Source: Dillenia suffruticosa (taxonomy: Eukaryota > Streptophyta > Magnoliopsida > Dilleniales > Dilleniaceae). From it: DNA of 64,000 nucleotides. Below are positions 38,201 to 60,003 of the stretch, one piece after another; positions within the stretch are counted from its first letter, which is position 1, and every line of letters begins with the position of its first letter. Location: NCBI GenBank assembly GCA_033439265.1, contig JAVTVX010000016.1:14740701-14804700 (forward strand), given 5' to 3'. The notes under the pieces are model-generated. The model searched no databases. It was not told where the DNA came from and saw only the letters and a list, made by a program, of their open reading frames with translations. Position numbers and translations under genes: made by a program.

Positions 38201-40003
38201 GACATCCACATTCAGCATTTTAAGGTAGTTCATTAAACATGCCTTAGCTATCTGAGTTTTTTAGTGTGTTGCCCAAGTATGTAAATGATGTATATATTTT
38301 ATAATAGATACGAGAATATATTTTGTTATTGATAGGGTTGTATTGTTTTGTAATAAGACTACACACTACGTAGATTTACAGCATTTGTTATTTTTAGAGA
38401 ATTTAGGTTTTTTTGTTATTGTAATTGGTGTTCAAAGTATTTGATATACTTGTACAGACAGTTTTGTATAGTCACGCATATTAACTCGTATGAGATAGGT
38501 GGGACACTCATTCTTCTTTGGATTTGGGTATGGAAGAGGTTTTCTTATTTTGCTTCCATTAAGCGATCACTAAATATGGAGGAGGATGGTCCACTAGTTT
38601 TACGGTAGAAGACGTAATTTCATGTGACCCCCTTCCTACTCACATGGTGACAGTATATAGGAAGGCATTTGATAGATAATAAATCAATTGGGTCGTGTGA
38701 GTGCCCTACACTAAGGATGTATTATTTCTCTCTTCGACAACTGTCATGAGGGTAGGGATATTTTGCACACCTGCGTATCACTTATCTGTTTTAGTATCAT
38801 GGCGTGACACTTCTCCGATAGAGTGATCGTCAGTTTGGAGGTATACAGTATATTTCGATTCATTATGATACTAAGGATCGACTATACAAGACTAGCACAT
38901 GTGATCCACAGGAAACCAATTGGTCCATTGAGGATGCATGATATGTTTACATTTGGATGGTATGACGCAACCACCTAACTTTACTTAACATGTCACTTGA
39001 ACCTACGATCGATCCTACTTATGGCGTGGGGTGCATGATTCCACGTCATCACCCGCCACTTCATAGGTCGTTAAGGAACTTGTTTAAACTATGTGATAAA
39101 TGTACAAATTGCTATTTTTGAATTATATCAATAATCTAGACTTGTTATTTTAACTTATACATATATACTTTCTTGTAGTGGGATACTCCACATCAAATAT
39201 GAAATTCTTTTGATGTTGACATACATGGGATGGCGGACTCAGCTATTACGGTCTTGACAAATGATATGACACACCTCTTGAGATCTAGACCAGTTAGAAA
39301 TGGTAACAGAGGAGTGCATTAGAACCGAGGACGTGGATGATGACAAGGGAGAGCACATTCTAAGAGATCATCACTGTCGTCACATTATGCATCACTGCCA
39401 CCACATTTACCATACTCTCACCTCTCCACCTCTCAACATCCACCTGATATTGCAAGGTTTTCGAGGAGGTATGTAGAGTCTTTATCTTTTGTCAGGCTCG
39501 TGGTTGATGACTTCTCTTTTGTTTTGACTTCAGGTGCTTCACAGAGGGGAGCTCATCCCAATATCTATATGAGTAAGGAATTGACATAGGTTGAGAAAGC
39601 TGATACATCATCTATGTTTCACGTGTTCCCATTAGTTTTTTTTTACCCTTAGGATAATGATGTAAAATCATCTCAAATTACACAGATAGATGATCTACAT
39701 TTATTATTTCATGATAATAGTATAGAATTAGACTTGATTTAGATTTTAGGTAGTATACTAGGAGAAGAGAAAAATATTAAAACTTATATAATCTGTATTT
39801 TATATATTTTGTTATCTTAATGAAAATTATATTTTATTTTACCAATAATTATATTGTAAACTACTATAGTTTGTTTATTGGTTTTGCTGTATTGGTGAGA
39901 ACTTGGATATTATGTGTTGGTGAAAAGTTTGAATATGAGAATTGGAGTAATTTGGATATGAGAATTAGAAATGAGGTAGGCTGGGGTACAAAATCGACAA
40001 ATC

Positions 40004-40085
40004 TAGATCACATTTGAAATTTTTTTGCATTAGGTCTTTTTAGGAATTTTTTAAAGTCATTTCCATACATATCTCTCTGTTAAGT
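40004..40085 (-). repeat. MULE right terminal inverted repeat
   Basis: Imperfect inverted partner of 21632-21717. Confidence 0.6.
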
Positions 40086-40396
40086 CCTTTCATGGGGATT
40101 TCTGATCTTTCTTGCTATCCAACAACTCTCAAGTACTCTCTCTCTCGCTCTCTCTCTCTCTTTACTTACGTGAAAATTGTTATCGTAGATTGTGGAAAAG
40201 GGTATGAATACTTCTTAAATGGGCCGAGCCTGACTCGAAATGAATTCTCGACTTTTTTAATTTTTCGGGTTGAGTTTGAACCTTAATTTTTTGAGTTTTC
40301 TCGAGTCGGGCTCAGGCTCGAGCCCATAAAATTTAAAACGGGCCGAGTTTGGGCCGAGATAAAATCCGGCTCAAAAAACTCAATTGCCAGCCGTAT

Positions 40397-40404
40397 TCCT
40401 AACT
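40397..40404. repeat. 8-bp target-site duplication, right (TCCTAACT)
   Basis: Exact copy of 20768-20775, directly after the hAT-like right end. Confidence 0.75.
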
Positions 40405-41510
40405 TATGAAAATTTTGGTTATTGAATGATAATTCAATAGTGACTACACAATGCAATCGATTAAAAGATTAGAAAGGTTGATTTGTTTTAAAATTTGTGT
40501 TTGAAATGTAATCAAGCATTAAATGTCTAGTTTTGTGCTCCTAGAAGGGGAAAGAGAGAGAGAGTGCGGTACTGAAAAAATTAAAAAAAAAAGAGTTAAA
40601 ATAACTGCATTAAATAGTGTTTTTGAATGCCGAATATAAAAAGGAATTATGCCTTTTGCATGAAGCTGATGTAATTGTTTGAACTTTAAAAATTAAAAAT
40701 AGTTTGATTACATGAGAAGTATGTTAATTTTTACCCTTAGAATTAGAATTTTGTCAATTTTGTTTCCTTTCTTAAAATTAAATCGTCCCAGTTGAAACCA
40801 AAAAGAGTGGGATAGGAGGATTATCTCATCTTTTACATATATAATTATAATAAAAATTAATTTATGGATAAATAAATAACTACTTTGTGATAGGATGAAA
40901 TTTCAAATTGTTTCATATGGTTTCAAAATTATCAATTTTCCTTTAGTTTAACACCTTTGACAAGTTACTTTCCATTATTTGCAAGTTATCCTCTATAGAT
41001 TTTTTTTTTTGGTTAGTCCCTCCATCAAGAAATATTTATGTGGATAATCTACGTGCTTACATAACATTTACCAAAAAGAACAACCTCCACATAATCTCCG
41101 TACATAAAGTGTACACACCATCTCCCTTATCCTCAACAAAACCTTATCCTCAACAAAACCATGAGCTTTCTCCCCATAAATTGTGTCTTTAATCAGGCTG
41201 CTTCTTTAGCCAAATCATTTGATAAGTATAGAGAAAATGTTTTCCCGTCTTCAAACTTGATTTTTCATTATCAATTTTTGGTTCCATCATCTAAATCCAC
41301 CAACATCATCATCATCATCATCATGCTTTCTCAATTTTTGTTTATGATATAACAATCAATTATTTAATATAAATGTGAAAAGAGAGTTCGTAAGTAAGGT
41401 GTGATAAAGAGACAATAGAGAAAGAAGAGAGAGGAAAAAACTTAGAAAACACCCGAACAAGAAACAAAACGTACAACTTTTAGCGAAAAAATAGCTTTGA
41501 ATGTGACGGA
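40405..41510. other. No gene seen; AT-rich intergenic DNA
   Basis: Short GA runs (40553-40566) and a small duplication ('ccttatcctcaacaaaac' twice at 41126-41159). The frame at 41161-41352 has no recognisable domain. Confidence 0.4.
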
Positions 41511-41514
41511 TTTA

Positions 41515-42277
41515 GTATTCGTTTGATAGAATTTTTTTTCAACTTCTTTTATCTTTATAAGGAAAAATCTTGGTGAACAAAATTTTTTCTTCTTAAAAGG
41601 ATATTTTTTTTAAAAAAAAAGGAAAAATAGCTTTAAGAGAGAAACTCTTGAAAGTAATTTTTCTTCTCTTTGTTTTTTTTTCCCAACTTTTCTGGAATCA
41701 TCTTTTTTATTCCATTTATATTTTTATTTGAATGATACGAAATTTTAAATATGTCTATAACATAAATGTGTTTATTTATTACGGTTGACTCTCATCTCTT
41801 ACAAATTTGAGCTCTTCCTCTTTTCTTTGTAGAAATCATCTCTCTTCTCTCATCTCTTCTCTTTAGGTATTCTCTCTTTCTCCCTCTCATCCAATTATCC
41901 TACACTTGCAAAAATGTGACATAACCTTGGAATTCTCTTTTTCCTTATGGATGGATTTTGAGCTAGAGTTTTTGATTTCTTGCACTTAATTTATTTTTGT
42001 CTTAGCTATTAGTATTTATATTTTTTATCTTTACAAATTTTAATTGATTGATGGTAAGAATAAAAAATTATATTTTACATTTATACTCTTTATGATAATT
42101 TTATTAAAAATAAATTTTATAAAAAATATTTTATCAAACAGTTTATTTATAAAAAAGAAATTAGAAATAATTTTTTAAAATAAAAATATTAAATAATTTT
42201 TAATTTTATTTCATAAAAATTAATTTATGTTTCTCTAGAAAGGAGAAGATAAGGATAAAAAACTCTTCCAAACATGG
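41515..42277. mobile_element. Possible MITE upstream of CDC48C
   Basis: The DNA is flanked by TTTA (41511-41514, 42278-42281). The ends are loosely inverted: GTATTCGTTTGATAGAATTT on the left and, in reverse complement, CCATGTTTGGAAGAGTTTTTT on the right. It has no coding capacity and is very AT-rich. Class is uncertain (a TTA/TTTA duplication would suit PIF/Harbinger or a related MITE). Confidence 0.35.
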
Positions 42278-42471
42278 TTTAAGGAACATTAGGGTTAAGA
42301 GAGAGAAATGAAGAATAAAGGAGAGAGAGAGAGAACGAAAAAAAAAGGTAATATAATTTTTTATGTTTTATTTTAATACGTGAATTTTTCACAAGGTAAA
42401 AAGAATTATATATTTTCATTTTTGGCAGGGAGGTGAACGAGAAAACCGAGGGGTAGGGGCAGCTTGATAAA

Positions 42472-42684
42472 AATATAAACCGCCCTAATATGTGAAAAAA
42501 AGAAAAATAAAATAAAATAACCTCTCTGGCGGCAGCGTGTTTGGAAAAAAAAAAAGGGGAGAGGGGTGGGGCGAGGGAGAAAGACCTTTTGGGAAGCAGA
42601 TTTCCAGATTGAAGTCGGTGCCGTTGAGACAAGGAACTAAAATCATTAAGTGAATCAAACGCCCTTCGCTCGCGAGAGAAAGGG
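42472..42684 (+). promoter_or_regulatory. Probable core promoter and 5' leader of CDC48C
   Basis: A TATA-like AATATAAACC at 42473-42482 lies about 205 bp before the ATG. It is followed by a GA-rich, GC-balanced leader unlike the AT-rich DNA upstream. No ATG occurs in the leader. Transcription start is inferred, not seen. Confidence 0.35.
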
Positions 42685-53077
<10,393 letters not shown>

Positions 53078-53852
53078 GTACAATACATTATTGTTATTAG
53101 TATTCTTGTGCTGTTGATAACTCCAAGAGATTCTAATAATTCATTATTGCATAGAGGTGAAAAGGATAGTGGACAGCAATTTGTCCAATTTTATATCCCA
53201 AAATTACCTGTGCACTTCCATTAAATTTTTGCATGTTTTTATTTTGCCTCAGCCAATAGGCCCACACCGAACCACCATTGTTGAGTACTCTCTCTCTCTC
53301 ACCTTTCTCAACTGCATCTTTGTACCACAATCTCACACATTTTCAACTGTCTTCTCTTCTCCTTAATTACCCTACCGTTCAAACTATTTATGGGTCTTAT
53401 TTTAACATGTGGTTCGCTGCTATTTTTATCATCAGTCAACTAGAAGTAAGGACAAAGGAGGAGGGACGGGGGGAAACAGAGAGGCATGGGGGTTGATAAA
53501 GTGGTTATACATAGGGAATCTATAGTCAACCTAGAATCAAGTGGAATTCCATAGATTTATTGTTAATGTAGCTCTACCAGTTTCTGATCAGAGTTTTTTT
53601 ATTTTTATTTTTTTTATTTTTTTATTTTTTTATAATTGTACAGTCAAAGTTTAAGATAAGAGGCATATAATGCAAATTTTTTTGTGTACAATGCTTTCTG
53701 CGTTGGTAATTGTGCTATAAAAACTAATCGCATAACAAATGTTAATGTTTCTAATGATATCTTTGTAAAATGATCTGCGTGTAGCTTTGAGATTGTTTAA
53801 AATTAAATAAGTGGAACCTTGTGCTTGAATAAACTTGAGATTGAGAAGCTTA
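53078..53852 (+). other. Start of CDC48C intron 7 (or truncated gene end), no exon seen
   Basis: Begins GTACAA after the phase-2 end 'aat ag'. A CT run at 53287-53299 and a T-rich stretch at 53596-53632 are present. I looked for an exon encoding the R-P-E...P-G-R-F-G segment and found none. Confidence 0.5.
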
Positions 53853-54303
53853 GAGGGTGTTTGACTAAGATTGTAAGTTCTTTAGAACATCATATAAGAT
53901 GTTTGACAGATTATAAGCTCATAAATTTTCATAAATTTTGTTCGGTGATTTTTTTTACCTAAAATAGATTATGAGTTCTAAAATTGAGATCTTTTGAGCT
54001 TATAAACTCTTTAGAAAATGTAGCTCCACAATTTTTTATTTATTTATTTATTTTTAAATGTAACTTATGTGCGGTTTTATTTTGACTGGTGAACTAATTA
54101 AATTGCTCTTATTAGTATTTCATTATTCCACCTTTACCCTTTTTATGTTGATAAATAGTTATTTACGAGATATTACAACAAATATTCTCACAAAATATCT
54201 TACAACCTCTTTGATCCTTTTTTTTTTCTTTTGAATACTTACTTATTTTGGAAATAAGATATAGGGTCTCATAAACTTCGAAATAAGTATACGAAACGGG
54301 CCC
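53853..54303. mobile_element. Probable Harbinger-type MITE, 451 bp
   Basis: Flanked by TTA on both sides (53850-53852, 54304-54306). The left end is GAGGGTGTTTGAC and the right end in reverse complement is GGGCCCGTTTCG, similar to the G-rich GTTTG termini of Tourist/Harbinger MITEs. It is AT-rich with no coding capacity. Confidence 0.45.
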
Positions 54304-54719
54304 TTAATTTGTTTATATAATTTTAATTGTTTTAGCAATGAATACCAAATTAAAAGTTTACTGTTAACTTGTGTTGTATTGACAATCTAACTCTATCTTT
54401 TGTTTTTACTTGGTTAATAAAAAATCTTAATATAATCAAGTCTAAACATGTGAGTTTGCCTAAACAAGTGAGTTTGCTCTCATGGACCTAAACAAGTTCA
54501 CGTGTGAAGTGTCGAATGTTGAGGGGAGGGAAAAAGGGTAAAATCAAGAAAAGTTGAGAACAGAATGCAAACCTAATGAAGAGTAGAAAGAGTAAAAATT
54601 AATAATGGAACAATAAACTTTTTCTTTTCTATGTTTTTTGCTTCCTCAAAGGCCAAGTCCAGATGCTCTGCTCACTCCTTCAGAGTCCTTTGGTGTCCAA
54701 GTTTGTTTGACACAATGTG

Positions 54720-55483
54720 TTAAGATAGAAATTGCGCTGGCATTAGATCCCAATTCATCTAACATTATGGATATTGTCAGACCCTGATTTGGTAAATAGA
54801 GAAACTCTTTTAGTATTGGTTCTCAATCAGCAACACCTCTATTAGATACTCTTTTCTAGTCACATACTGGAGCCTTGGCAACGATTTAGTTTATAGATAA
54901 CTATCTAGAGAGTTATACGATCTTATGTTCATTTGTTTGTGAAAACAAATCTTATCTTGAGAATGTATCTCTTACATCAATTGACATATGGTCGGAACAT
55001 ATCTATATGCTCATGCATTGTTACTATAAATGTTGATACCCGTAATTTCTTAATCACCTGAGTGTCAGATAATGCATTATCTAAGATCGATCAAAGGACT
55101 ATATACACTGTTATGATTGGAATGATGATTAATTTTCTTATCATGTTCAACATTCTTATCATATGAATGCCCACATATCTCCTAACATGAGACTAATTAG
55201 ACCATTCACATTAGTAACTCTCTTTACTAAACTTGGTATGGATAAGTGACGATCTTTTGGAATTATGGTGTCGTGGCATAATTTATATGATTGCGAACAA
55301 TTTTAAATAATCGGATTAGTGGTTTGTCGCTCATATTCTCAAATGATTAAAAATGATGTAACCTTCAAATACTAGAGAAATTCTAGTTGAAATAAACACA
55401 TTTTAATGAAAGGAGAATTTTATTGATGCCATTGGTAATTACATAAACATAATTTTATATGGCTCTAGGGTACACAACTAACA
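54720..55483 (-). mobile_element. Ty1/copia element C, 3' LTR (left edge uncertain)
   Basis: On the reverse strand it begins TGTTAGTTGTGTACCCTAGA immediately after 'aagtgggaaat', a polypurine-like tract, and after the end of C's RNase H. The far end was not fixed; 54720 is an estimate. Confidence 0.5.
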
Positions 55484-55621
55484 ATTTCCCACTTGAAAAA
55501 CAACCATTCCCTATAACGCTATACTTCTATCTTATTAAGATGCTTTTCTAGTTGTTGTTGAGTCATTGGTTTTGTGAATGGATGAGTTATGTTATCCTTG
55601 AAGGCTAGTTTTTGCAGGGTG
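55484..55621 (-). pseudogene. Copia element C, last part of RNase H
   Basis: The reverse strand encodes L-A-F-K-D-N-I-T-H-P-F-T-K-P-M-T, the C-terminal 'DP(L/F)TKP' landmark of copia RNase H, then Q-Q-Q-L-E-K-H and a stop. It is the continuation of 60004-61020, separated by solo LTR Y. Confidence 0.75.
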
Positions 55622-56014
55622 TGTCACATCCTAGTCCTCATACCTGAGCACATGACCACCACCATGTTGCCTCGAACTATGTGCAACTCCGGGCACGCAC
55701 CTCGAGACCCCACAAGGCTAATCCGGCATCATCACATTCTCAATCCTGAACCATTTCTTTATGATCATAAATCATACTCCAAAATATCTCTTTCGAAATG
55801 ATATGGTTAGAGTCCAACAAAGTGGTAAATCCAAATAAGAAAGTACATATATACATATACAATGAAGGTTCTACATAAAATCCGCAAAATGACAAAATTC
55901 AACTTCCATTAACCTTTAGGGATCCATCTAGAAACTAAAAACACCAAAACGGGACTAACACAAAATATGTGGTCCTGACGGAGATGAATGTCACGAGGGT
56001 CAATAGGAGTTTGT

Positions 56015-56728
56015 TAGCTGGACTTACTACTGTGTTCGGGTTCTGGTCCAGGTACCCAAACCCAAACATACTATTTTAACCCAAAATCGAGGTATCCGGG
56101 GTATATTTTTTTTTTGCCCCGAAATTGAACCCGAGCAAGTTACTTAGATGCGGGTGGATACCTGAATACGAAAATTCTTTTTTTTTTTACATCCAAAAAT
56201 TTAAAATAATACTTAAATATTGTTCTTTTAGTGAAGACAAAAGAAAGGAGAATTTGTTTTTTTAAAAGGGCTCTATCTACAAATCGAAAAAGAAAGAGTA
56301 AAAGTATTTTCCCTTACCAGTTGATGAAGATAAAGATAAAGAAAAAGAAAGGGGAAAAATTTTAACTATAGAGAAAAGAGAAGTAAGATCACTTACCATA
56401 CTAGTCGATGGATCTGAGTCACTGGAATGATATTGAGAGAGAGAGAGATGGCTGGAGAGAGACAAGGTTGGATACGGCAGAGAAATGAGTGGAAAGAGTT
56501 TTCTAAGAAAAATATATATATATGGTCCTTAGAAAATATATATATATATTTTTTACTTTAGTTCCACTTTTTCCCTTGTAATTATAACATATTTATAAAT
56601 ATATTCGGGTTAATTCGGTTAGATCAGGATAATTCGGATTTTCTCAATATTGACCCGAACCAAACACGAATTAACTTGACCGGAACACAGGTTCGTCATG
56701 GGTTTTGTTTGGGTCTAGTCCAGCCCTA
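56015..56728. mobile_element. hAT-like non-autonomous element inside LTR Y
   Basis: The ends carry an inverted GCTGGACT/AGTCCAGC (56017-56024, 56717-56724), the right one as CCAGCCCTA. The subterminal DNA is rich in 'cgggt/acccg' words. This style matches the outer hAT-like ends at 20776 and 40396. No clear 8-bp duplication was resolved. Confidence 0.4.
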
Positions 56729-57594
56729 CTAGCCACTAACCAAAAAATGTAAGAGAAAAATGAAGGGATGAATACAATTGTACTTGGTGAGTGAAAAATC
56801 TATCTATATGCCAATGAGTGGCTACGTGGTTGTGTGTTAAAACCATTAGCAAATCAAGTTTATTTTTCCATTACAAAACATTCATGATCAACAAAATCAA
56901 TACAATCAAAAGAGCATTCCTCTTAAAATAAGTCACAGTTAACTCAAAACCATGGGATTGTCGAAAATATCTCCCAATCCAACACTTTGGCCGGGGTTAA
57001 GGATTAGATCAACCAAGGGTTTTTATTTGATCATTTATCTGAAAAATGTCTCATCCTTGGTGTTGGATTGGATCTCCCCATTGGTAACTCATGGTTAGTC
57101 CAACATAGAGCGTGGGTGGGTGAGGCCCTCCACACACACTATCCCAATCCAATTTTATCATGCATCACTCATGCCGCTCTTTTTCTAGGCGGTCCATGAG
57201 TGTGCAAATGAACACAATAGTTACGTGTACAATCGATCATCAAAAAAATACGTTTTTCATTCACAATTAAATCTCAAAATCATTTCACAACCCATTTCAT
57301 TTTTATCTCAAATGAATATTTAACCAACTATGAAATGAAAATCAATTTCTAAGGCATTAACATGCCTAATTCACCTTTCCATTATCATTATTTCAAAGAG
57401 AACATATCACACTCAGTTCAATTATAAAACTATTTTTCAAAATAAGAATGCAAAACATATGAAACTATTTTTCATTAACAAACACATAAATGTTCCACTT
57501 ACAACTTGAGGAGGGTTTGCACTCCCATCAATCCAAATCCTTGATTTTATCCCTGGTTGAAGGGCTTTTGCCTAAATTTTATATATACCACGAT

Positions 57595-58410
57595 ATAAAA
57601 GTAAGGTTAGACACCTATTGAGTAGATCGAAAACCGAATATATGAGATGCTGGTTTAGCGATAGTTGTTGTAATGATGAAGAAATGATTAGATTAGATGG
57701 ACAAGATGTATCCAAAAGTGAACGATTTAGATATCTAGATTTCATTATTCAAAATGATGGTAATATAGATAGAAATGTGAATCATATGATTCAAGCGAGT
57801 TGGATGAAATGGAGAATGGCATCCAGAGTTTTTTACGATCGTATAAACCATTGCATTTGAAGGGAAAGTTCTATAAAACCGTGGTTAGAACTACTCTATT
57901 GTATGGTATTGAGTGTTGGGATAGTAAACAACAAAAAGAACAAAATATGACTATAGTAGAAGTGAGGATACTTAGTTGGATGTGTGGCAAAATTAGAAAA
58001 GATAAAATTAAAAATCAAGAGATTAGTAACAAATTGGGAGTTAGTTCACTTGTGGATAAGATGTGGTAGTATTGTTTGAGGTGGTTCGGGTATGTGTAAA
58101 GAACACCCAAAGATGCACTGGTTAGAAGAATCGAGAACTTAAATATAAGAGATGTAGTAAAATATAGAGATAGACTACTGAAAATTTGGATGCAAATTAT
58201 CCGTAAAGACATGATGGTTAAGGGTTTAGACGATGAGATGGTTTTAGATAAGAATGAGTAACGTAGAAGAATCTGCACAAATTAATCCAATATATTTTAC
58301 ATATTTATTTATTTATTTATTTTTCTCTATTTTTTTCAAATTTGTCTTTCAAATGATCGACTCCAAATATTGAGATTAAAACTTAGTTTGTCGCTGTTGT
58401 AGAAAACTAA
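57595..58410 (+). pseudogene. 5'-truncated LINE reverse-transcriptase C-terminus
   Basis: It encodes L-S-R-S-K-T-E-Y-M-R-C, R-F-R-Y-L, W-M-K-W-R-M-A-S, L-K-G-K-F-Y-K-T-V-V, L-Y-G-I-E-C-W and L-S-W-M-C-G-K, the standard order of plant LINE proteins after the catalytic RT core. Frames 57618-57860 and 57800-58069 overlap out of phase, so a frameshift separates them. The catalytic F/Y-A-D-D region is absent because of 5' truncation. The 3' end has a TTTA run and 'ttgagattaaaacttag'. Confidence 0.85.
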
Positions 58411-60003
58411 ATGAAAATGCATGGCATGCAAACGTAACTTTATCCCTATCTAGACATGATTTCCGTTTCTGACACGAACGTATGACACCTAATAACACCC
58501 TTTAAGTTTAACCTAAATTAGCTTTCTTCCCTTGATGGTTATTTTCATTCCAAAATCATCAAATCTAATTAATATAAAATATTCCCAGCGCATACGTATT
58601 TTAGAAAAAAAGGCTATATCTTGAACTATAATTCTCAGATTGCGGTAATTTCAATTGTCATTTAAAAATTAGACATAAAGCTATGAGTTTTATATTTATG
58701 ATCAAACTCTATTCTAATTATACAAAGATATTCAGGTCAATCAATGTAATAATCCTCTACTCATGACCCAACATGCACAGTCACTGAAAAATAGTTATTA
58801 CTTTTACTACACATGTTGGTTTTAAGTGATTCAAGTCCTAATTTAAAGATAAAACATAAAACTACAACTTTGATGTTCAAGGTTTAACCTGATTTTGCCT
58901 AGAAAGCAGCTCAAATTTGAAGTAAAGTACATAGACAGGATATAATAGAAACAAGTATTTTTTGCTGAACATATCACTTTGAAAAATCACTAAAAATACA
59001 ATTTTCAGTAAAATATTTCCTACAATATGACATTTTAAAAATCTAAAAATCTAGTTCTTTGTAGAATGGTCAAAACATCACCACTAGGTCAAGCTGTCTG
59101 GTTTGCAAAAATCAAGGTTTTCATCCTTGTTCTAACTTTACCAACACTCAAATAGGTTCAATTCATCAAGTTAAGCCATTCGTCATGATTCAAATGATAA
59201 ATCGGAATCTAAAACCATTAATTATATGTACCTTATAGTTGGCTTACAAGATTTACATTTATCCCCAACGTGATCACTCCTAGATGCAAGTTTCTTGATC
59301 CAACCTAATAAAAGCCTAAATTTTCCTTACAAGTTGCTAGAAATTGTTGAAAATGTGCCAAGAGGCTTAGAAATCAAGAGTGTTGTTGAGCAATTGTTTG
59401 GATGATTTAGATGACTTGAAGGAGAGAAGAAGAAAGTGTGAAGAAGAAAAGAAATTCAAAAATCTCTCTCTCTCAACCACACACACACACGCAACTTTCC
59501 TTTCATTCTTTAAACCACACCAACCACTCCACTCTCACTTCTTGCATTAAATGCACCCATCACACTTTTATACCTTTCTTCTTTTTTTCTTCCTGACTTT
59601 TCTACCTCTAGGTTTCAAAGAAAGAAAAGCGAACAAAGGAGAAAAAAAATAAAAGAAAGCAAAAACGTGGGTGAGGACTTGTTAGCTCAAAAGTTGGGGC
59701 TCCAAATTAGGCTCAAAGAGTTGAATTGTTAAAGGTGGATCTTAAAATTTGAGCTCAAATACTAGTTCAACCCAAACCCAAATCTCATATTCCTAATCCT
59801 CCCAAGTACACACTATATTTTATATTTTAATATCATGTATCTTATTTTCGCCCTAAACATAACATATGCAAATTGTACTACACAATTAAAATCTCAAAAT
59901 TTCTTAACAGCTTTAAGGTTCATGGTCTAAATTTTTCAACACCAAATCCACCCTATAGGATACAAGACATTAATACAACTAGACATTGGTTTTCAGTTTT
60001 ACA

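Larger units (their letters stand above)
29981..38204 (+). mobile_element. Solo LTR 3 (gypsy-like), itself interrupted by solo LTR 2
   Basis: The start TGTTATACCTCCACTG resembles LTR 1's TGTAACACC start, and the end CCAGTTCGGGGCGTGACA at 38204 resembles LTR 1's end. The right half aligns with LTR 1: 'ggagtgtc', 'catagctacgaagg', 'gatacgctt', 'aagggggagg', 'caacgtc.gggtagagag', 'ctcactcactgggtat'. The left half (29986-31732) shows little similarity to LTR 1. Excluding LTR 2 it is about 4.7 kb. Flanks TTAGG and TCCAC do not match, so no target duplication was found. The PMD frame resumes right after it. Confidence 0.7.
27911..39560 (+). pseudogene. Plant mobile domain (PMD/MAIN-like) gene, split by about 9.9 kb of LTR insertions
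   Basis: Part 1 is 27911-28331, with ATG at 27911. It contains E-R-W-R-Q-E-T-H-T-F-H, L-T-I-T-L-Q-N-V-K-V-L-L-G-L-P-I and C-E-K-L-L-G, hallmarks of the PMD found in MAIN, MAIL1 and many transposons. Part 2 resumes at 38205 with the next expected motifs (T-T-H-Y-V-D-L-Q-H-L near 38365), the L-W-I-W-V-W-K-R-F segment near 38530, and the C-terminal C-D-P-Q-E-T-N-W / P-P-L-H-R tail to about 39070. A second exon-like block runs 39180-39560. Many stops and shifts are present. Host MAIN-like proteins help silence transposons; a copy beside a MULE transposase is more likely element-borne. Which class it belongs to is not resolved. Confidence 0.75.
21632..40085 (+). mobile_element. Mutator-like element (MULE) with MuDR transposase and PMD gene, nested LTR insertions
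   Basis: The boundaries come from diverged terminal inverted repeats of about 80 bp. The reverse complement of 21632-21717 aligns with 40004-40085 over phrases such as 'tctttttagga' followed by a T-run and 'tttc.tacat'. Between them, in the same orientation, are a MuDR-type transposase (22353-27700) and a plant-mobile-domain gene (27911-39560). Four LTR copies split the genes. Without them the element would be about 7-8 kb, a usual size for an autonomous MULE. I could not identify the expected 9-bp target duplication, so the outer edges may extend a few tens of bases. Confidence 0.65.
20776..40396. mobile_element. hAT-like element carrying nested insertions (about 19.6 kb)
   Basis: The left end reads AGGACTGGCACTTGGGATGG. 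The reverse complement of the right end reads ATACGGCTGGCAATTGAG. Both share CTGGCA-TTG and are followed by GGGCC/GGCCC-rich subterminal DNA (20800-20945; 40215-40370), as in plant hAT elements. The 8-bp direct repeats match hAT duplication length. No hAT transposase (DDE/BED) was found, so the original element was probably a non-autonomous copy of roughly 1.1 kb (20776 to about 21620 plus about 40100 to 40396). The inverted ends are short and imperfect, so family assignment is inference. Confidence 0.6.
55622..60003 (-). mobile_element. Solo LTR Y (gypsy-like, 4382 bp with inserts) inside copia C
   Basis: On + it runs TGTCACATCC...CAGTTTTACA, i.e. TGTAAAACTG...GGATGTGACA in reverse, the same terminal style as LTRs 1-3. 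The flanking bases are GGGTG (55617-55621) and TGGTG (60004-60008), a 5-bp duplication with one change. Removing it rejoins the RNase H reading of copia C. It contains a hAT-like fragment and a LINE; without them it is about 2.8 kb. No gag-pol was seen. Confidence 0.65.

Noticed and set aside
54650..54784. Frame starting 'ag|gccaagtccagatgctctg' as CDC48C exon 8
   Set aside because: It splices in phase and gives R-P-S-P-D-A-L-L, but then loses the P-G-R-F-G and following conserved residues and reaches a stop. It lies beside the copia C LTR. Judged chance.
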